Below, piece after piece: positions 52,024 through 60,928 of a stretch of 64,000 bases of DNA. Each line of letters begins with the position of its first letter. Position 1 is the first letter of the stretch. The position numbers and the translations under genes were made by a program. Where the stretch lies: NCBI RefSeq assembly GCF_013409045.1, contig NZ_JACCBT010000001.1, forward strand, positions 8,720,669 to 8,784,668, written 5' to 3'. Under the pieces are notes generated by a model. The model made no database searches and had not been told where the DNA came from. It saw only the letters and a list, made by a program, of their open reading frames with translations. The stretch is from Actinomadura citrea (GTDB lineage Bacteria > Actinomycetota > Actinomycetes > Streptosporangiales > Streptosporangiaceae).

Positions 52024-52857
52024 ATGGAGTTGGTCCACTCGGGCAAGGTCAGGGACGTCTACGCGGACGGCGACGATCTGATCCTCGTCGCGTCCGACCG
52101 GGTGAGCGTCTACGACGTCGTCCTGCCGACCCCGATCCCCGACAAGGGGAAGATCCTCACGCAGCTGTCCCTCTGGTGGTTCGAGCGGCTCGCCGACATC
52201 ATCCCGAACCACGTCGTTTCGGCCACGGACGTGCCGGAGGAGTGGGCCGGGCGCGCCATCCGCTGCCGCCGCCTCACCATGCTCCCCGTCGAGTGGATCG
52301 CGCGCGGGCACCTCGCCGGGCTCGGCCTGAAGGAGTACCAGAAGTCGGGCACGGTCTCGGGCGTCTCGCTGCCCGAGGGCCTGACCGAGGCGTCCCGGCT
52401 GCCGGAGCCGATCTTCACTCCGACCACCAAGGCCACCGAGGGCCACGACGAGTTCATCACCTACGACGACGTGGTCCGCGAGATCGGCGACGACACCGCC
52501 GAGCGCCTCAAGGACGTCACCCTGGAGATCTACGGGCGCGGCGCCGCCCTCGCCGCCGAGCGCGGCATCATCATCGCCGACACCAAGCTGGAGTTCGGGC
52601 GCGCCGCCGACGGGACCCTCGTCCTCGGCGACGAGGTGCTCACGCCCGACTCCTCCCGCTTCTGGCCTGCCGACCAGTGGGTGCCCGGCCGTCCGCAGCA
52701 CTCCTTGGACAAGCAGTTCGTGCGCGACTGGAGCAGCACGCTCGACTGGGACCGCACCCCGCCCGGCCCCGCCATCCCCGACGAGGTCGTGGAGGCCACC
52801 CGCGCCCGCTACACCGAGGTCTACGAGCGCCTGACCGGCACCGCCTGGACCTCCTGA
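52024..52857 (+). CDS. purC: Phosphoribosylaminoimidazole-succinocarboxamide synthase
   Basis: SAICAR synthetase of 277 residues, the ATP-dependent step of purine synthesis that joins CAIR to aspartate. Signature stretches: HSGKVRDVYADGDDLILVASDRVSVYD, read in pieces, LSLWWFERLADIIPNH, LPVEWIARGHLAGLGLKEYQ, PTTKATEGHDEFI and IIIADTKLEFGR plus LGDEVLTPDSSRFW. ATG 52024 follows GGGGAGC; ATG 52012 would add four residues. No other purine gene is adjacent, and the end overlaps the end of the MerR gene by 37 bases on the other strand. Confidence 0.96.
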   Translation: MELVHSGKVRDVYADGDDLILVASDRVSVYDVVLPTPIPDKGKILTQLSLWWFERLADIIPNHVVSATDVPEEWAGRAIRCRRLTMLPVEWIARGHLAGLGLKEYQKSGTVSGVSLPEGLTEASRLPEPIFTPTTKATEGHDEFITYDDVVREIGDDTAERLKDVTLEIYGRGAALAAERGIIIADTKLEFGRAADGTLVLGDEVLTPDSSRFWPADQWVPGRPQHSLDKQFVRDWSSTLDWDRTPPGPAIPDEVVEATRARYTEVYERLTGTAWTS

Positions 52858-53222
52858 GGCCCGGGCGCGCAGCCGGGGCAGGACCGGGCGAGCCGCCCCG
52901 CCACCTCGGCGCGGCGCCCGATGAGCGCGCGGATCTCCGCGTCGATCTCGGCGAGCGCGCGCTGGTAGACCGCGACCGACTCGGGGCACGCGGCGCCGTC
53001 GGCATGGCCGGCGCGCAGGCAGTCGAGGAACGGGCGCGTGTCGTCCAGCGTGAAGCCCGTGTCCAGCAGCGCGCGGATCTGTGCGACGAGCCGCAGGTCG
53101 GACTCCTCGTACTCGCGGTAGCCGTTGGCCGCGCGCCGCGCCGGCAACAGGCCCTGCTGCTCGTAGTAGCGCAGCATGCGGGTGCTCACACCCGCGCGGG
53201 CGGCCAGTTCCCCGATCCGCAT
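52821..53222 (-). CDS. MerR-family regulator
   Basis: A 133-residue MerR protein. The winged helix opens the protein (MRIGELAARAGVSTRMLRYYEQQGLL, read in pieces), followed by the coiled-coil dimerisation helix and a C-terminal CPGCAPG segment (Cys about 114 and 117), with another Cys at about 79 (AACPES). Three Cys suggest a redox or thiophilic-metal sensor, though the spacing is not that of MerR, CueR or SoxR. ATG 53222 starts it. Its target is not obvious; the GH18 gene lies upstream on the same strand. Confidence 0.87.
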   Translation of the reverse strand: MRIGELAARAGVSTRMLRYYEQQGLLPARRAANGYREYEESDLRLVAQIRALLDTGFTLDDTRPFLDCLRAGHADGAACPESVAVYQRALAEIDAEIRALIGRRAEVAGRLARSCPGCAPGPQEVQAVPVRRS

Positions 53223-53334
53223 CGGCCCCTCCTCGTCTTCGTAGGCCGACGCTACTCCTTGACACCGCCGTCAACGTCAAGGGCCGTAGCGGGTGGGCCC
53301 GGCGGACGCCGCCGGGCCCACCCGGGTCAGGCCG

Positions 53335-54672
53335 TCAGCGTCCCTGGAGGCCGCGGACGTTGTCGCCGAACGTCCAGTTCTTCGACCCGTCCCAGTTGAC
53401 GGACCAGGTCATCAGGCCCTTCAGCCGGCCGTTGAAGTGGTTCCACGCCTGGCCGACGAGGCCCGGCGACATGTAGCCGCCGCCCGCGCCCGGCTGCGCG
53501 GGAAGGCCCGGGGCCTGCTTGTCGTAGGGGACCTTGATGGTGGCGCCCTGGACGGTGAGGCCGTTGTTCAGGCACTCGGTCTGCTTCACGAAGCCCTCGA
53601 CCGTCCCGGCGGAGTAGGAGTCGCCCGAGCAGCCGTACATGCTGCCGTTGTAGTACTGCATGTTCAGCCACCACAGCCGGCCGTCGTCCGCGTACTTCTT
53701 GACGATCGGCAGGTAGGCGCCCCAGATGGAGCCGTAGGTGACGCTGCCACCGGTCACGTACGCGGTCTCCGGCGCCATCGTGAGCCCGAAGTTGGACGGC
53801 ATCTGGCCGAGGACCCCGTCGATGATGCGGACCAGGTTGGCCTGCGACGCCGACAGCTGGCCGATGTTCCCGCTGCCCGACAGCCCCGTCTCGATGTCGA
53901 TGTCGATCCCGTCGAAGTTGTACTTCTTCAGGATCGGCACGACCGTCTGGACGAACCGGTCGGCGACGGTGCTGGAGCTGAGGTCGATGCCCGCGGCGGC
54001 TCCGCCGATCGACATCAGGATGGTCGCGCCCGCCGCCTTCGCCGCGCACATCTGGGCGGGGGTGGAGACCTTGACCGTCGCGTCCATGCCGTCCTCCCAC
54101 AGGACGGTGCCGTCCGAGCGGATGACGGGGAACGCCGCGTTGATCACGTTGTAGCCGTGCTGCTTGATCACCGGGTTGTCGATCGGCGTCCAGCCGAAGG
54201 GCGGGTGGACGCCGTTGGACGCGCCGTCCCAGTTCTCCCAGTAGCCCTGGAGGATCTTGCCGGCGGGCTTGGACTTCACCGCGCAGGTCTCGTCCCCGCC
54301 GGGCGGCGGGGTGGTCGGCGGGGCCGTGGGCGGGGTGGTGGGCGGCTCGGACGTGTCGCAGGTGCCCAGCTCACGCCACAGCGTGGCGGTGGACGCGGGG
54401 TTCCATCCGGCGCCCGGGTAGGCGGTGTGGGCGACGATCGCCTCGTAGCCGTGGCCGCTGTAGACGACCTTGTCGCCGACCTTGTAGGAGGTGCCCTCCG
54501 CCCAGGCCGGATACGTGCAGGCGACCGCGGAAGCGGGCTGGGCCGACGACGGCGCGGACACCGCGACCAGCGTGCCGAACGACAGGACGGCCGCGGCGGC
54601 GCCCGAGGCCAGCGCGGCACCGGCCGCGCGTGTGAAGGGTCTGTGCTTGAAGCGCGCGTGCTTGGGCTTCAC
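53335..54672 (-). CDS. Secreted GH18 chitinase with N-terminal CBM5/12 module
   Basis: Extracellular chitinase of 445 residues: signal peptide to about residue 44, a chitin-binding CBM5/12 module (YPAWAEGTSYKVGDKVVYSG, YEAIVAHTAYPGAGWNPAS; about 52-100), a Pro/Thr linker, and the GH18 domain. The catalytic DxxDxDxE motif reads DGIDIDIE; SIGGAAAG, MAPETAYV and GLMTWSVNWD complete the barrel. Start is GTG 54672 with GAGGAG. It complements the GH19/LPMO pair at 10.4-11.9 kb but has no copy of that pair's palindrome. Confidence 0.93.
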   Translation of the reverse strand: MKPKHARFKHRPFTRAAGAALASGAAAAVLSFGTLVAVSAPSSAQPASAVACTYPAWAEGTSYKVGDKVVYSGHGYEAIVAHTAYPGAGWNPASTATLWRELGTCDTSEPPTTPPTAPPTTPPPGGDETCAVKSKPAGKILQGYWENWDGASNGVHPPFGWTPIDNPVIKQHGYNVINAAFPVIRSDGTVLWEDGMDATVKVSTPAQMCAAKAAGATILMSIGGAAAGIDLSSSTVADRFVQTVVPILKKYNFDGIDIDIETGLSGSGNIGQLSASQANLVRIIDGVLGQMPSNFGLTMAPETAYVTGGSVTYGSIWGAYLPIVKKYADDGRLWWLNMQYYNGSMYGCSGDSYSAGTVEGFVKQTECLNNGLTVQGATIKVPYDKQAPGLPAQPGAGGGYMSPGLVGQAWNHFNGRLKGLMTWSVNWDGSKNWTFGDNVRGLQGR

Positions 54673-54837
54673 GGGGACGACTCCTCAGCTGAGCGGGACA
54701 GAGGAGCCGGTGCAGGAGCCGAACAAGTCCCGTGGGGACGGGACTCTCCCAGAGCAAGGCACATACGACCGGCGTGGACGCCAGTTAGAGGGTAACCGTC
54801 CCGTCCGAGCCCGTGAAGCCCTCGAAAGGGCGGCCGT

Positions 54838-55227
54838 TCAGAAGGTCGCGGTGCGGTCCGACGGGACGATCTCCTGACCCAGCGGGGTGAGCGAGATCGG
54901 GATCAGCTTGAAGTTGGCGATGCCGAACGGGATCCCGATGATCGTGATGCAGAGGAGGACCCCGGTGACGAGATGCCCGAGGGCCAGCCACCACCCCGCG
55001 AAGACGATCCAGATGATGTTCCCCAGCAGCGAGCCCGCGCCCGCGTCCCGCCTGGGGACGGTCGTCCGGCCGAACGGCCACAGCGCGAAGCCCGCGATGC
55101 GGAACGAGGCGATGCCGAACGGGATGGTGATGATGAGGATGCAGCAGATCAGTCCGGCGACCACGTAGCCCATCGCCATCCAGAAGCCCGCCAGGACCAG
55201 CCAGAGGACGTTCAACAACGTGCGCAC
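54838..55227 (-). CDS. YccF-domain inner-membrane protein
   Basis: A 129-residue membrane protein made of two YccF domains: LLNVLWLVLAGFWMAMGYVVAGLICCILIITIPFGIASFRIAGFALWPFGR, read in pieces, and NIIWIVFAGWWLALGHLVTGVLLCITIIGIPFGIANFKLIPISLTPLG, read in pieces. Each contributes two hydrophobic helices and the conserved IPFGIA. ATG 55227 gives the standard length. Function unknown. Confidence 0.93.
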   Translation of the reverse strand: MRTLLNVLWLVLAGFWMAMGYVVAGLICCILIITIPFGIASFRIAGFALWPFGRTTVPRRDAGAGSLLGNIIWIVFAGWWLALGHLVTGVLLCITIIGIPFGIANFKLIPISLTPLGQEIVPSDRTATF

Positions 55228-55358
55228 GAGTTCCCCCCGAGAGTAATCAGATGCTGTTATTTCACACCGTCCTCATGCTCAAACCGGCGGGCGGTGTGAA
55301 GAAGACCGTTGGACGCCCCGTATCGCCCCTGCGCCGTCCCGGCTCGACCGCGCTTGAC

Positions 55359-55375
55359 CTTGACACAGTGACAAG
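55359..55375. promoter_or_regulatory. MerR-type operator candidate
   Basis: CTTGACACAGTGACAAG, a 17-bp near-palindrome (one mismatched pair), lies 30 bases before the HEAT gene start. MerR proteins bind such short palindromes located in the promoter spacer; the operon encodes a MerR-HEAT fusion as its second gene, so autoregulation is likely. Confidence 0.6.
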
Positions 55376-55404
55376 CTCTTCACTGCGACCAGGGAGGTGG
55401 TCCG

Positions 55405-56073
55405 ATGACCATGCCACAACAGGACGCGGACACGGTTCGAGTTCTCCGGGGGCTGGAGAACAGCGACGCCTCGGTGCGGCTGCGGGCGGCGATGGCGGTC
55501 GGAACGGCCCCTGACCCGGGGTTCGTCGACAAGCTCATCGAACGGTGCGCGGTCGAATCCGAGTTCTTCGTGCGCGACATGCTCACGTGGGCTCTGACCC
55601 GCCACTCGTCATCGACGACGGTTCCCAAGCTCATCGACGAACTCCGCTCGGAGCGGGCGCAGGCGCGAAGCCAGGGGTTGCACACGCTGTCCAAGGTCGG
55701 GGACCCGCGGGCGTGGCCGGCGATCACGCGGGAGCTGCTGACCGACGCCGACGACGAGGTGGCGCGGAGCGCCTGGCGGGCCGCGGTCGTGCTCGTACCC
55801 GAAGATGAGGAACCCGGGTTGGCCGCGGTCCTGGCCACGCAGCTCGGGCGCGGTGAGCGCCCGATGCAGCAGAGCCTCAGCAGGGCGCTGATCGCGCTCG
55901 GTGAGGTGATCCTGCCGGTTCTGCGCGCCGCGATGACGGCTCCCGAACCCCGCGTGCGGGCGCACGCGATGGCCACGGAACGCCTGTTGCGCGATCCGGA
56001 CGCCGGATTCGAGTTCGCCATCGAGGAGGCGAAGCGCATCGTGGCCCTCGGCACGACCGGCCAGGAGGAGTGA
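55405..56073 (+). CDS. HEAT-repeat protein
   Basis: A 222-residue soluble protein of about five HEAT-like repeats: VRLRAAMAVGTAPDPGFVDKLIERC, FVRDMLTWALTRHSSSTTVPKLIDEL, ARSQGLHTLSKVGDPRAWPAI, VARSAWRAAVVL and MQQSLSRALIALGEVILPVL (each read in pieces). No catalytic motif is present. ATG 55405 has AGGGAGG. It is the first gene of an operon with a MerR-HEAT fusion six bases later; both carry the same kind of repeat, so they probably arose from one another or interact. HEAT proteins mediate protein or DNA binding (ALKD-like fold possible). Confidence 0.82.
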   Translation: MTMPQQDADTVRVLRGLENSDASVRLRAAMAVGTAPDPGFVDKLIERCAVESEFFVRDMLTWALTRHSSSTTVPKLIDELRSERAQARSQGLHTLSKVGDPRAWPAITRELLTDADDEVARSAWRAAVVLVPEDEEPGLAAVLATQLGRGERPMQQSLSRALIALGEVILPVLRAAMTAPEPRVRAHAMATERLLRDPDAGFEFAIEEAKRIVALGTTGQEE

Positions 56074-56079
56074 CGGGCG

Positions 56080-57084
56080 ATGCTGATCGGCGATGTGGCG
56101 CGACGGTCCGGGGTGAGCGCGCGCATGCTCAGGCATTACGAGTCGCTCGGCCTGGTGCGGCCGACGGGGCGTACCGGCGCCGGCTATCGCGAGTACTCCG
56201 GCGAGGACATCCGGCGGATCTTCCACATCGAGAGCCTGCGGTCGTTGGGGCTGTCGCTGCGCGAGGTCGGGCGTGCGCTCGGCGATCCCGACTTCGCCCC
56301 CGCGGAGCTCGTCGACGACCTCGTCCGCCGGACGCGGGAGCGCATCGCACGCGAGACGGAGCTGCTCACGCGACTCCGCCGGATCGATGCCGCGGAACCC
56401 GCCGGCTGGGAGGACGTCCTCCACATCGTCGCACTCCTCCACGCGTTGGGGTCGGAAAGCGCAGGGAAGCGCCAGCGCGCGGCCCTGTCCTCGGTCGAAG
56501 AGGTTCCGGTGCCGGTGGACGCACTGGTCGAGGCGGCATTGAGCGAGACCGACACGAACGTGGCCGGAGCCCTTCGATGGGCACTGGCGCGATCGGGCGA
56601 CAGCGCGTTGGCGCCGCTGGCGGAGGCCCTCGGCTCACCGGATGCCGAGGTGCGGAGACGGGCCGTTCAGTCCATGGCCGAGATTCCGAGCGAGCGGGCG
56701 ACCGCACCGCTGCGGGACGCCCTCACGAGCCCTGACCTCGTGGTCCGCAGACACGCGGCCCTGGCGCTCGGAGCACGGGGAGTGGAGGACGCCGTCCCGA
56801 CGCTGATCGACATGATCGTCGAGGAGGCGAACGACGTCGACGCGGCCGACGCGCTGAGCACGCTGGCGAGCCGCCCCGCCCTGGCGGATCAGATCGCCAC
56901 CAGGCTCGTCGACCACCTCGCCCAAGCCACCGTCGATTCGTCCGCCCGCCGACGCCTGACACAGGCCCTCGCGGACATCCCGGGAGCCAAGGCGTCCCGC
57001 GCCCTCGCGGACCTGGCCCAAGACGAGGACCGCGCCGTCGCGCTCACCGCGACCTACATCCTGGGGATACGCAACACACGCTGA
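56080..57084 (+). CDS. MerR regulator fused to HEAT repeats
   Basis: A 334-residue fusion. Residues 1-115 form a standard MerR domain (LIGDVARRSGVSARMLRHYESLGLV, read in pieces, then the coiled-coil dimerisation helix). Residues 150-334 are HEAT repeats: NVAGALRWALARSGDSALAPLAEALG, VRRRAVQSMAEIPSERATAPLRDAL, VVRRHAALALGARGVEDAVPTL and so on (in pieces). Typical MerR proteins end with a small effector domain of about 30-150 residues; here the effector domain is replaced by HEAT repeats. It starts six bases after the HEAT gene stop. An operator-like palindrome precedes the operon. The HEAT domain may sense a protein or DNA rather than a small molecule. Confidence 0.87.
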   Translation: MLIGDVARRSGVSARMLRHYESLGLVRPTGRTGAGYREYSGEDIRRIFHIESLRSLGLSLREVGRALGDPDFAPAELVDDLVRRTRERIARETELLTRLRRIDAAEPAGWEDVLHIVALLHALGSESAGKRQRAALSSVEEVPVPVDALVEAALSETDTNVAGALRWALARSGDSALAPLAEALGSPDAEVRRRAVQSMAEIPSERATAPLRDALTSPDLVVRRHAALALGARGVEDAVPTLIDMIVEEANDVDAADALSTLASRPALADQIATRLVDHLAQATVDSSARRRLTQALADIPGAKASRALADLAQDEDRAVALTATYILGIRNTR

Positions 57085-57162
57085 CGGAGCCGCCCGAGAT
57101 GCTGAGCCGATCGGCTACCGCACGGCGTGGTGGCCGCCGTGGAGCAGGGCCTCCTCGGCTGA

Positions 57163-58062
57163 TCAGCCGTCGCCGGCGACCTTGGCGGTGACTCGCTGAA
57201 CGGCCTTGACGGCGGCCTCGGGCTGTTCGAGGTAGATGTAGTGCCCGCTCTTGGGAGCGGTGCTCAGCTTGCTGCGGCTGGACAGGGCGAGCCACGCGCG
57301 CTGTCCGGCGGACCATGACCGCTCCAGGCGCGGCCCGTAGGTGGGGATGGCCGCGAGGTACGGCTTCCCGTGCTTGATCACCTCTACCGGGATGTTCCCG
57401 GCGGAACCGACCTTCCCGTCGGTGATGGTGAGCTTCTCCGGGTTCTGCCCCTGGAAGATCGCGAGGTTCTGCGCGCGCACCTCGGCCGCGGGCCCCTTGG
57501 CGGACGCGGGGATCGCCCTGGTGATGTCCTCGACCATCGTCGGCGGTGTGGCGTCCATCAGGACCAGCCCCTTGACCCTGTCCCGGTGGTCCGGTGCGTA
57601 CCTGGCGGCGATCAGTCCACCCAGCGAGTGTCCGGCCAGGACGACCGGACCGTCACCGGCGATCCGGTCGAGCACTCCGGTCAGGACCTTGCCGGTGCTG
57701 GAGAAATCCTGCGGACCATCCGGGGGGTCGCTCTTGCCTGCGCCGAGCCTGTCGTAGGAACAGACCCGGTCGTCCTTGCTCAGCTCCTTCTGGGTGGCGG
57801 CCAGCTTGTCCAGCCCGTCGCCCCCTCCGTGCATCAGGACGATGACCGGCTTGCCCTTCACCGCGTCACCCGCACAGGACACGTTCACCGACTTGCCGCC
57901 GACCTCGATCTTCTCGGTGCCCGTGATCAGGTCGCCTTTCGGCTTGCCGCTGGAGAACAGGCCTCCGTCCGCCATCGAGTCGCCCTCGCAGCCCGCGAGT
58001 CCCGCGCCGACGACGGTGCAGCACGCTGCGGCGATGGCGGCCGTCTTGATCTTGCGGATCAT
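57163..58062 (-). CDS. Alpha/beta hydrolase lipoprotein
   Basis: A 299-residue lipoprotein. The signal sequence ends in the lipobox LAGC (Cys25), so it would be anchored outside the membrane. The hydrolase fold shows the oxyanion loop LMHGGGDGLD, the nucleophile elbow AGHSLGGLIA (Ser about 145) and a C-terminal His in KSGHYIYLEQPE (about 270). The family is esterase/lipase or haloperoxidase-like; the substrate is not deducible. ATG 58062 starts it. Confidence 0.86.
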   Translation of the reverse strand: MIRKIKTAAIAAACCTVVGAGLAGCEGDSMADGGLFSSGKPKGDLITGTEKIEVGGKSVNVSCAGDAVKGKPVIVLMHGGGDGLDKLAATQKELSKDDRVCSYDRLGAGKSDPPDGPQDFSSTGKVLTGVLDRIAGDGPVVLAGHSLGGLIAARYAPDHRDRVKGLVLMDATPPTMVEDITRAIPASAKGPAAEVRAQNLAIFQGQNPEKLTITDGKVGSAGNIPVEVIKHGKPYLAAIPTYGPRLERSWSAGQRAWLALSSRSKLSTAPKSGHYIYLEQPEAAVKAVQRVTAKVAGDG

Positions 58063-58311
58063 GTCTTCTTCTCCAGGAGGGAATTGCCGCCGTGATTCAC
58101 TTGGCGGTGCGGCGGGAGGCGCGGCCGAAATGCCGCGACCACCGCAACGCTAAGGAATCGGCGGCACACGATTCGTCACCGCTCAGTGGACAATCTCCGG
58201 TAGCTCGGATGGGGGACAGATCCGCCGCCCCAGACGCACGTCGCCCGGAGTGTGTTGGAACCGTTCTGGGGCCGGACCAGTCCGATCGTGGTGATCACGG
58301 AAGGGGACCGC

Positions 58312-59076
58312 GTGGAGACGGGTAGTGGAGAGGCCGAGTTCCAGGAGGCGGAGTCGCTTCAGGAGCAGGGGCAGGTGCGGGAGGCCGAACGACTGTTCAG
58401 GGTCGCCGCCGAGGCGGGGCATGTCGACGCCATGCTCGAACTCGGTGTCCTGGTCGTGGAGCGGGACGAGGGGGAGGCCGAGCGGTGGTGGCGCGCGGCG
58501 GCCGACGCGGGCGATCGCGTCGGGCAGCTCAACCTCGGCATCCTCTGCTCGGGCCAGGGGCGGGACGAGGAGGCCGAAGGCTGGTATCGCAAAGCGGCCG
58601 AGGCGGGCGAGATGGGCGCACGGCACAATCTCGGGCTGCTGCTCATCGGTCGCCGTGACGTGCAGGCAGCCGCCGAGCAGTTCCGTGTCGCGGCCGAGGC
58701 CGGGCTCACCGATTCGATGACCAACCTCGGGCTGGCACTCGGTGAGATGGGCCGGGCGGAGGAATCCGAGGAATGGCTTCGGCGCGCCGCTGAGAAGGGC
58801 GACGGCCGTGCGCTCAGTGCGCTCGCCAACCATCTCTGGTCCCAGGACCGGCGCGAGGAGGCCGACGAGTGGTGGGAGAAGGGAGCGGCGGCGGGTGACC
58901 CGGACTCCCTGTTCAACCTCGGCGTCCGTTGCGAGCACAAGGACGACATGGCCGGGGCCGAGGAGTACTTCCGCAAGGCCGGCCAGGCCGGGCATCGGCG
59001 TGGCGCGGCGAGGGCGACGGCCGTGGCGCGCGGAGTCCGCGCGAATGGCGCCCCCTACATGCCCGGCCTGTTCTGA
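58312..59076 (+). CDS. Sel1/TPR-repeat protein
   Basis: A 254-residue protein of about six Sel1-like repeats of 32-36 residues, each with the pattern A(A/E)AGxxxAMxxLGxL: AAEAGHVDAMLELGVLVVE, AADAGDRVGQLNLGILCSG, AAEAGEMGARHNLGLLLIG, AAEAGLTDSMTNLGLALG, AAEKGDGRALSALANHL and AAAGDPDSLFNLGVRCE. GTG 58312 has GGAAGGGG upstream; GTG 58252 would add 20 residues. These superhelical repeats mediate protein interaction. No partner genes are evident; the gene is convergent with the ECF42-type sigma gene. Confidence 0.82.
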   Translation: METGSGEAEFQEAESLQEQGQVREAERLFRVAAEAGHVDAMLELGVLVVERDEGEAERWWRAAADAGDRVGQLNLGILCSGQGRDEEAEGWYRKAAEAGEMGARHNLGLLLIGRRDVQAAAEQFRVAAEAGLTDSMTNLGLALGEMGRAEESEEWLRRAAEKGDGRALSALANHLWSQDRREEADEWWEKGAAAGDPDSLFNLGVRCEHKDDMAGAEEYFRKAGQAGHRRGAARATAVARGVRANGAPYMPGLF

Positions 59077-59104
59077 CCAACCGCAAGGCCCGCCGCGTCT
59101 TCTT

Positions 59105-60379
59105 TCAGGGGAGGGCGGTGAGTTTGTGTTGGAGAAGGGTGCGTTCGCGTTCGTTGGCTGCCATTTTCATGGCTCGTTCCAGTTCGGTGCGTGCTTCTTC
59201 GGGGCGGCCCAGGCGGGTGAGGAGTTCACCTCGGACGCTCGGGAGGAGGTGGGAGTTCGCGAGGGCGCCGGAGGCCGCCAGGTCGTCCACGATGGGGAGG
59301 GCGGCGGCCGGGCCCTTCGCCATGGAGACCGCCACGGCCCTGTTGAGGTCGACGACCGGGGACGGCGCCAGGCGGCCCAGGGCCTCGTAGAGGAGGACGA
59401 TCCGGCCCCAGTCGGTTTCGGCGACCGAGGGGGCGAGGGCGTGGCATTCGGCGATCGCCGCCTGGAGGCCGTAGGGGCCCAGGCCACGGCCTGCCTTCTC
59501 GGCGCGGGACAGGGCGGCGCGTCCTCGGTGGATCGCGGCGGCGTCCCAGCGGGTGCGGTCCTGGTGCTCCAGGAGTACCGGCTCGCCGTCCGGGGCGGTA
59601 CGGGCGGGGAAGCGCGCGGCGGTCAACTCCAGCAGCGCCAGCAGGCCGTGGGCCTCCGGCTCGTCCGGCATCAGCCGGGCCAGGACGCGGGCCAGGCGCT
59701 GCGCCTCGCCCGCGAGGTCGAACCGGATCAGCTCGCCGCCCGAACTGGCCGTGGAGCCCTCGGTGAAGATCAGGTAGACGACGTTGAGAACGGAGGGAAG
59801 GCGCCCGGCCCGTTCTCCGGCCGGTGGTACCCCGAACGGCACCCGGGCCGCGCCGAGGGTCTTCTTCGCGCGGGTGATCCGGGCCTGGACGGTCGCGGTC
59901 GGGACGAGGAAGGCTCGGGCGATCTCGTCGCTCGTCAGGCCGCCGACCACGCGTAGCGTCAGCGCGACCCGCGCCTCCCGCGACAGGACGGGGTGGCAGG
60001 AGACGAACATGAGCGCGAGCACGTCGTCGTCGATCTGGTCGGGGTCCCAGAGCACGTCGTCGTCCTTCTCGGGCGGGCGGCCGGTGGCGGCGCCGCCCTC
60101 GTCCAGGTCGTGGGCGAGGGCGGCGTACCGTTCGTCGAGGGCGGAGCGGCGGCGGAACGCGTCGATCGCCCGCCGCCGGCCCACGGTGAGCAGCCACCCC
60201 GACGGATTGCGGGGGACGCCGTCGCGCGGCCAGGTCACGAGCGCCTCGGCCAGCGCCTCCTGGGCGAGATCCTCGGCCAGCGCGAAATCGCCGGTGTAGC
60301 GGGCGAGCGCGCCGACGATCCGCGCCGACTCGATCCGCCAGACGGCGGCGACGGCCTCGCGTCCGGTGGGGTCGCCCAT
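59105..60379 (-). CDS. ECF42-type sigma factor with C-terminal TPR-like extension
   Basis: A 424-residue sigma factor. The conserved core has region 2 (AEDLAQEALAEALVTWPRDGVPRNP, read in pieces, and GRRRAIDAFRR) and region 4 (LTLRVVGGLTSDEIARAFLVPTATVQARITRAKK, in pieces). The additional 200 residues form a helical extension (LGPYGLQAAIAECHA, YEALGRLAPSPVVDLNRAVAV, LTRLGRPEEARTELERAM) found in the ECF42 group. ATG 60379 overlaps the stop of the YCII gene (TGATG). ECF42 sigmas are genetically linked to YCII/DGPF proteins and have no anti-sigma; the extension is thought to control activity. Confidence 0.92.
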   Translation of the reverse strand: MGDPTGREAVAAVWRIESARIVGALARYTGDFALAEDLAQEALAEALVTWPRDGVPRNPSGWLLTVGRRRAIDAFRRRSALDERYAALAHDLDEGGAATGRPPEKDDDVLWDPDQIDDDVLALMFVSCHPVLSREARVALTLRVVGGLTSDEIARAFLVPTATVQARITRAKKTLGAARVPFGVPPAGERAGRLPSVLNVVYLIFTEGSTASSGGELIRFDLAGEAQRLARVLARLMPDEPEAHGLLALLELTAARFPARTAPDGEPVLLEHQDRTRWDAAAIHRGRAALSRAEKAGRGLGPYGLQAAIAECHALAPSVAETDWGRIVLLYEALGRLAPSPVVDLNRAVAVSMAKGPAAALPIVDDLAASGALANSHLLPSVRGELLTRLGRPEEARTELERAMKMAANERERTLLQHKLTALP

Positions 60380-60795
60380 CACAGCTGGCCGGTGGCCTCG
60401 CGCCAGGCCCGCTCCTTCTTGATCCACTCGTTGTCCTGCGGGAACTCGTCGATGGTGGGGACGCGGCGGATCTCGGTCTTGAAGCCGGCACCGCCCGGCG
60501 CCCGCCTGGCCCACTCGACGGCCTCCTCCTTCGAGGCCACGTTGAGGATGTAGAACCCGCCGAACAGCTCCTTCGTCTCGCCGTACGGGCCGTCGGTGAC
60601 CGCGGGCGGCTCGGAGGAGTGGTCGACGACCACGCCCTCGGACGGGTCGTCGAGGCCTTCCGCGGCCAGCAGCACGCCGGCCCGGATCAGCTCCTCGTTG
60701 AACCGGCCCACGGTCTCGATCATCTCGGCGTGGTCCGTGTTCGCCATGCCCGCGTAGGCCTCGTCGGTCGCCCGCATGATCAGCATGTACTTCAT
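60379..60795 (-). CDS. YCII (DGPF)-domain protein
   Basis: A 138-residue YCII-fold protein: MKYMLIMRATDEAYAG at the start, LRAAG-like LIRAGVLLAAEGLDDP in the middle, the signature TDGPYGETKELFGGFYILNV (DGPF variant) and KEEAVEWARRAP near the end. It precedes the sigma gene with a one-base overlap, which is the classic DGPF-ECF42 pair. ATG 60795 is the natural start. Its biochemical activity is undefined. Confidence 0.93.
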   Translation of the reverse strand: MKYMLIMRATDEAYAGMANTDHAEMIETVGRFNEELIRAGVLLAAEGLDDPSEGVVVDHSSEPPAVTDGPYGETKELFGGFYILNVASKEEAVEWARRAPGGAGFKTEIRRVPTIDEFPQDNEWIKKERAWREATGQL

Positions 60796-60928
60796 GTTCG
60801 CTGTCTCCCTGTCCGTCCGGGCCCCTCCGCAGGGACCCTCTCACCCTTAGGTCGAATGGAGGACGGCTCAATCAACACGGCCTCCAAGAATCTTTCCCGG
60901 ATGCCTGTACTTCGCACATCATCCCTGG

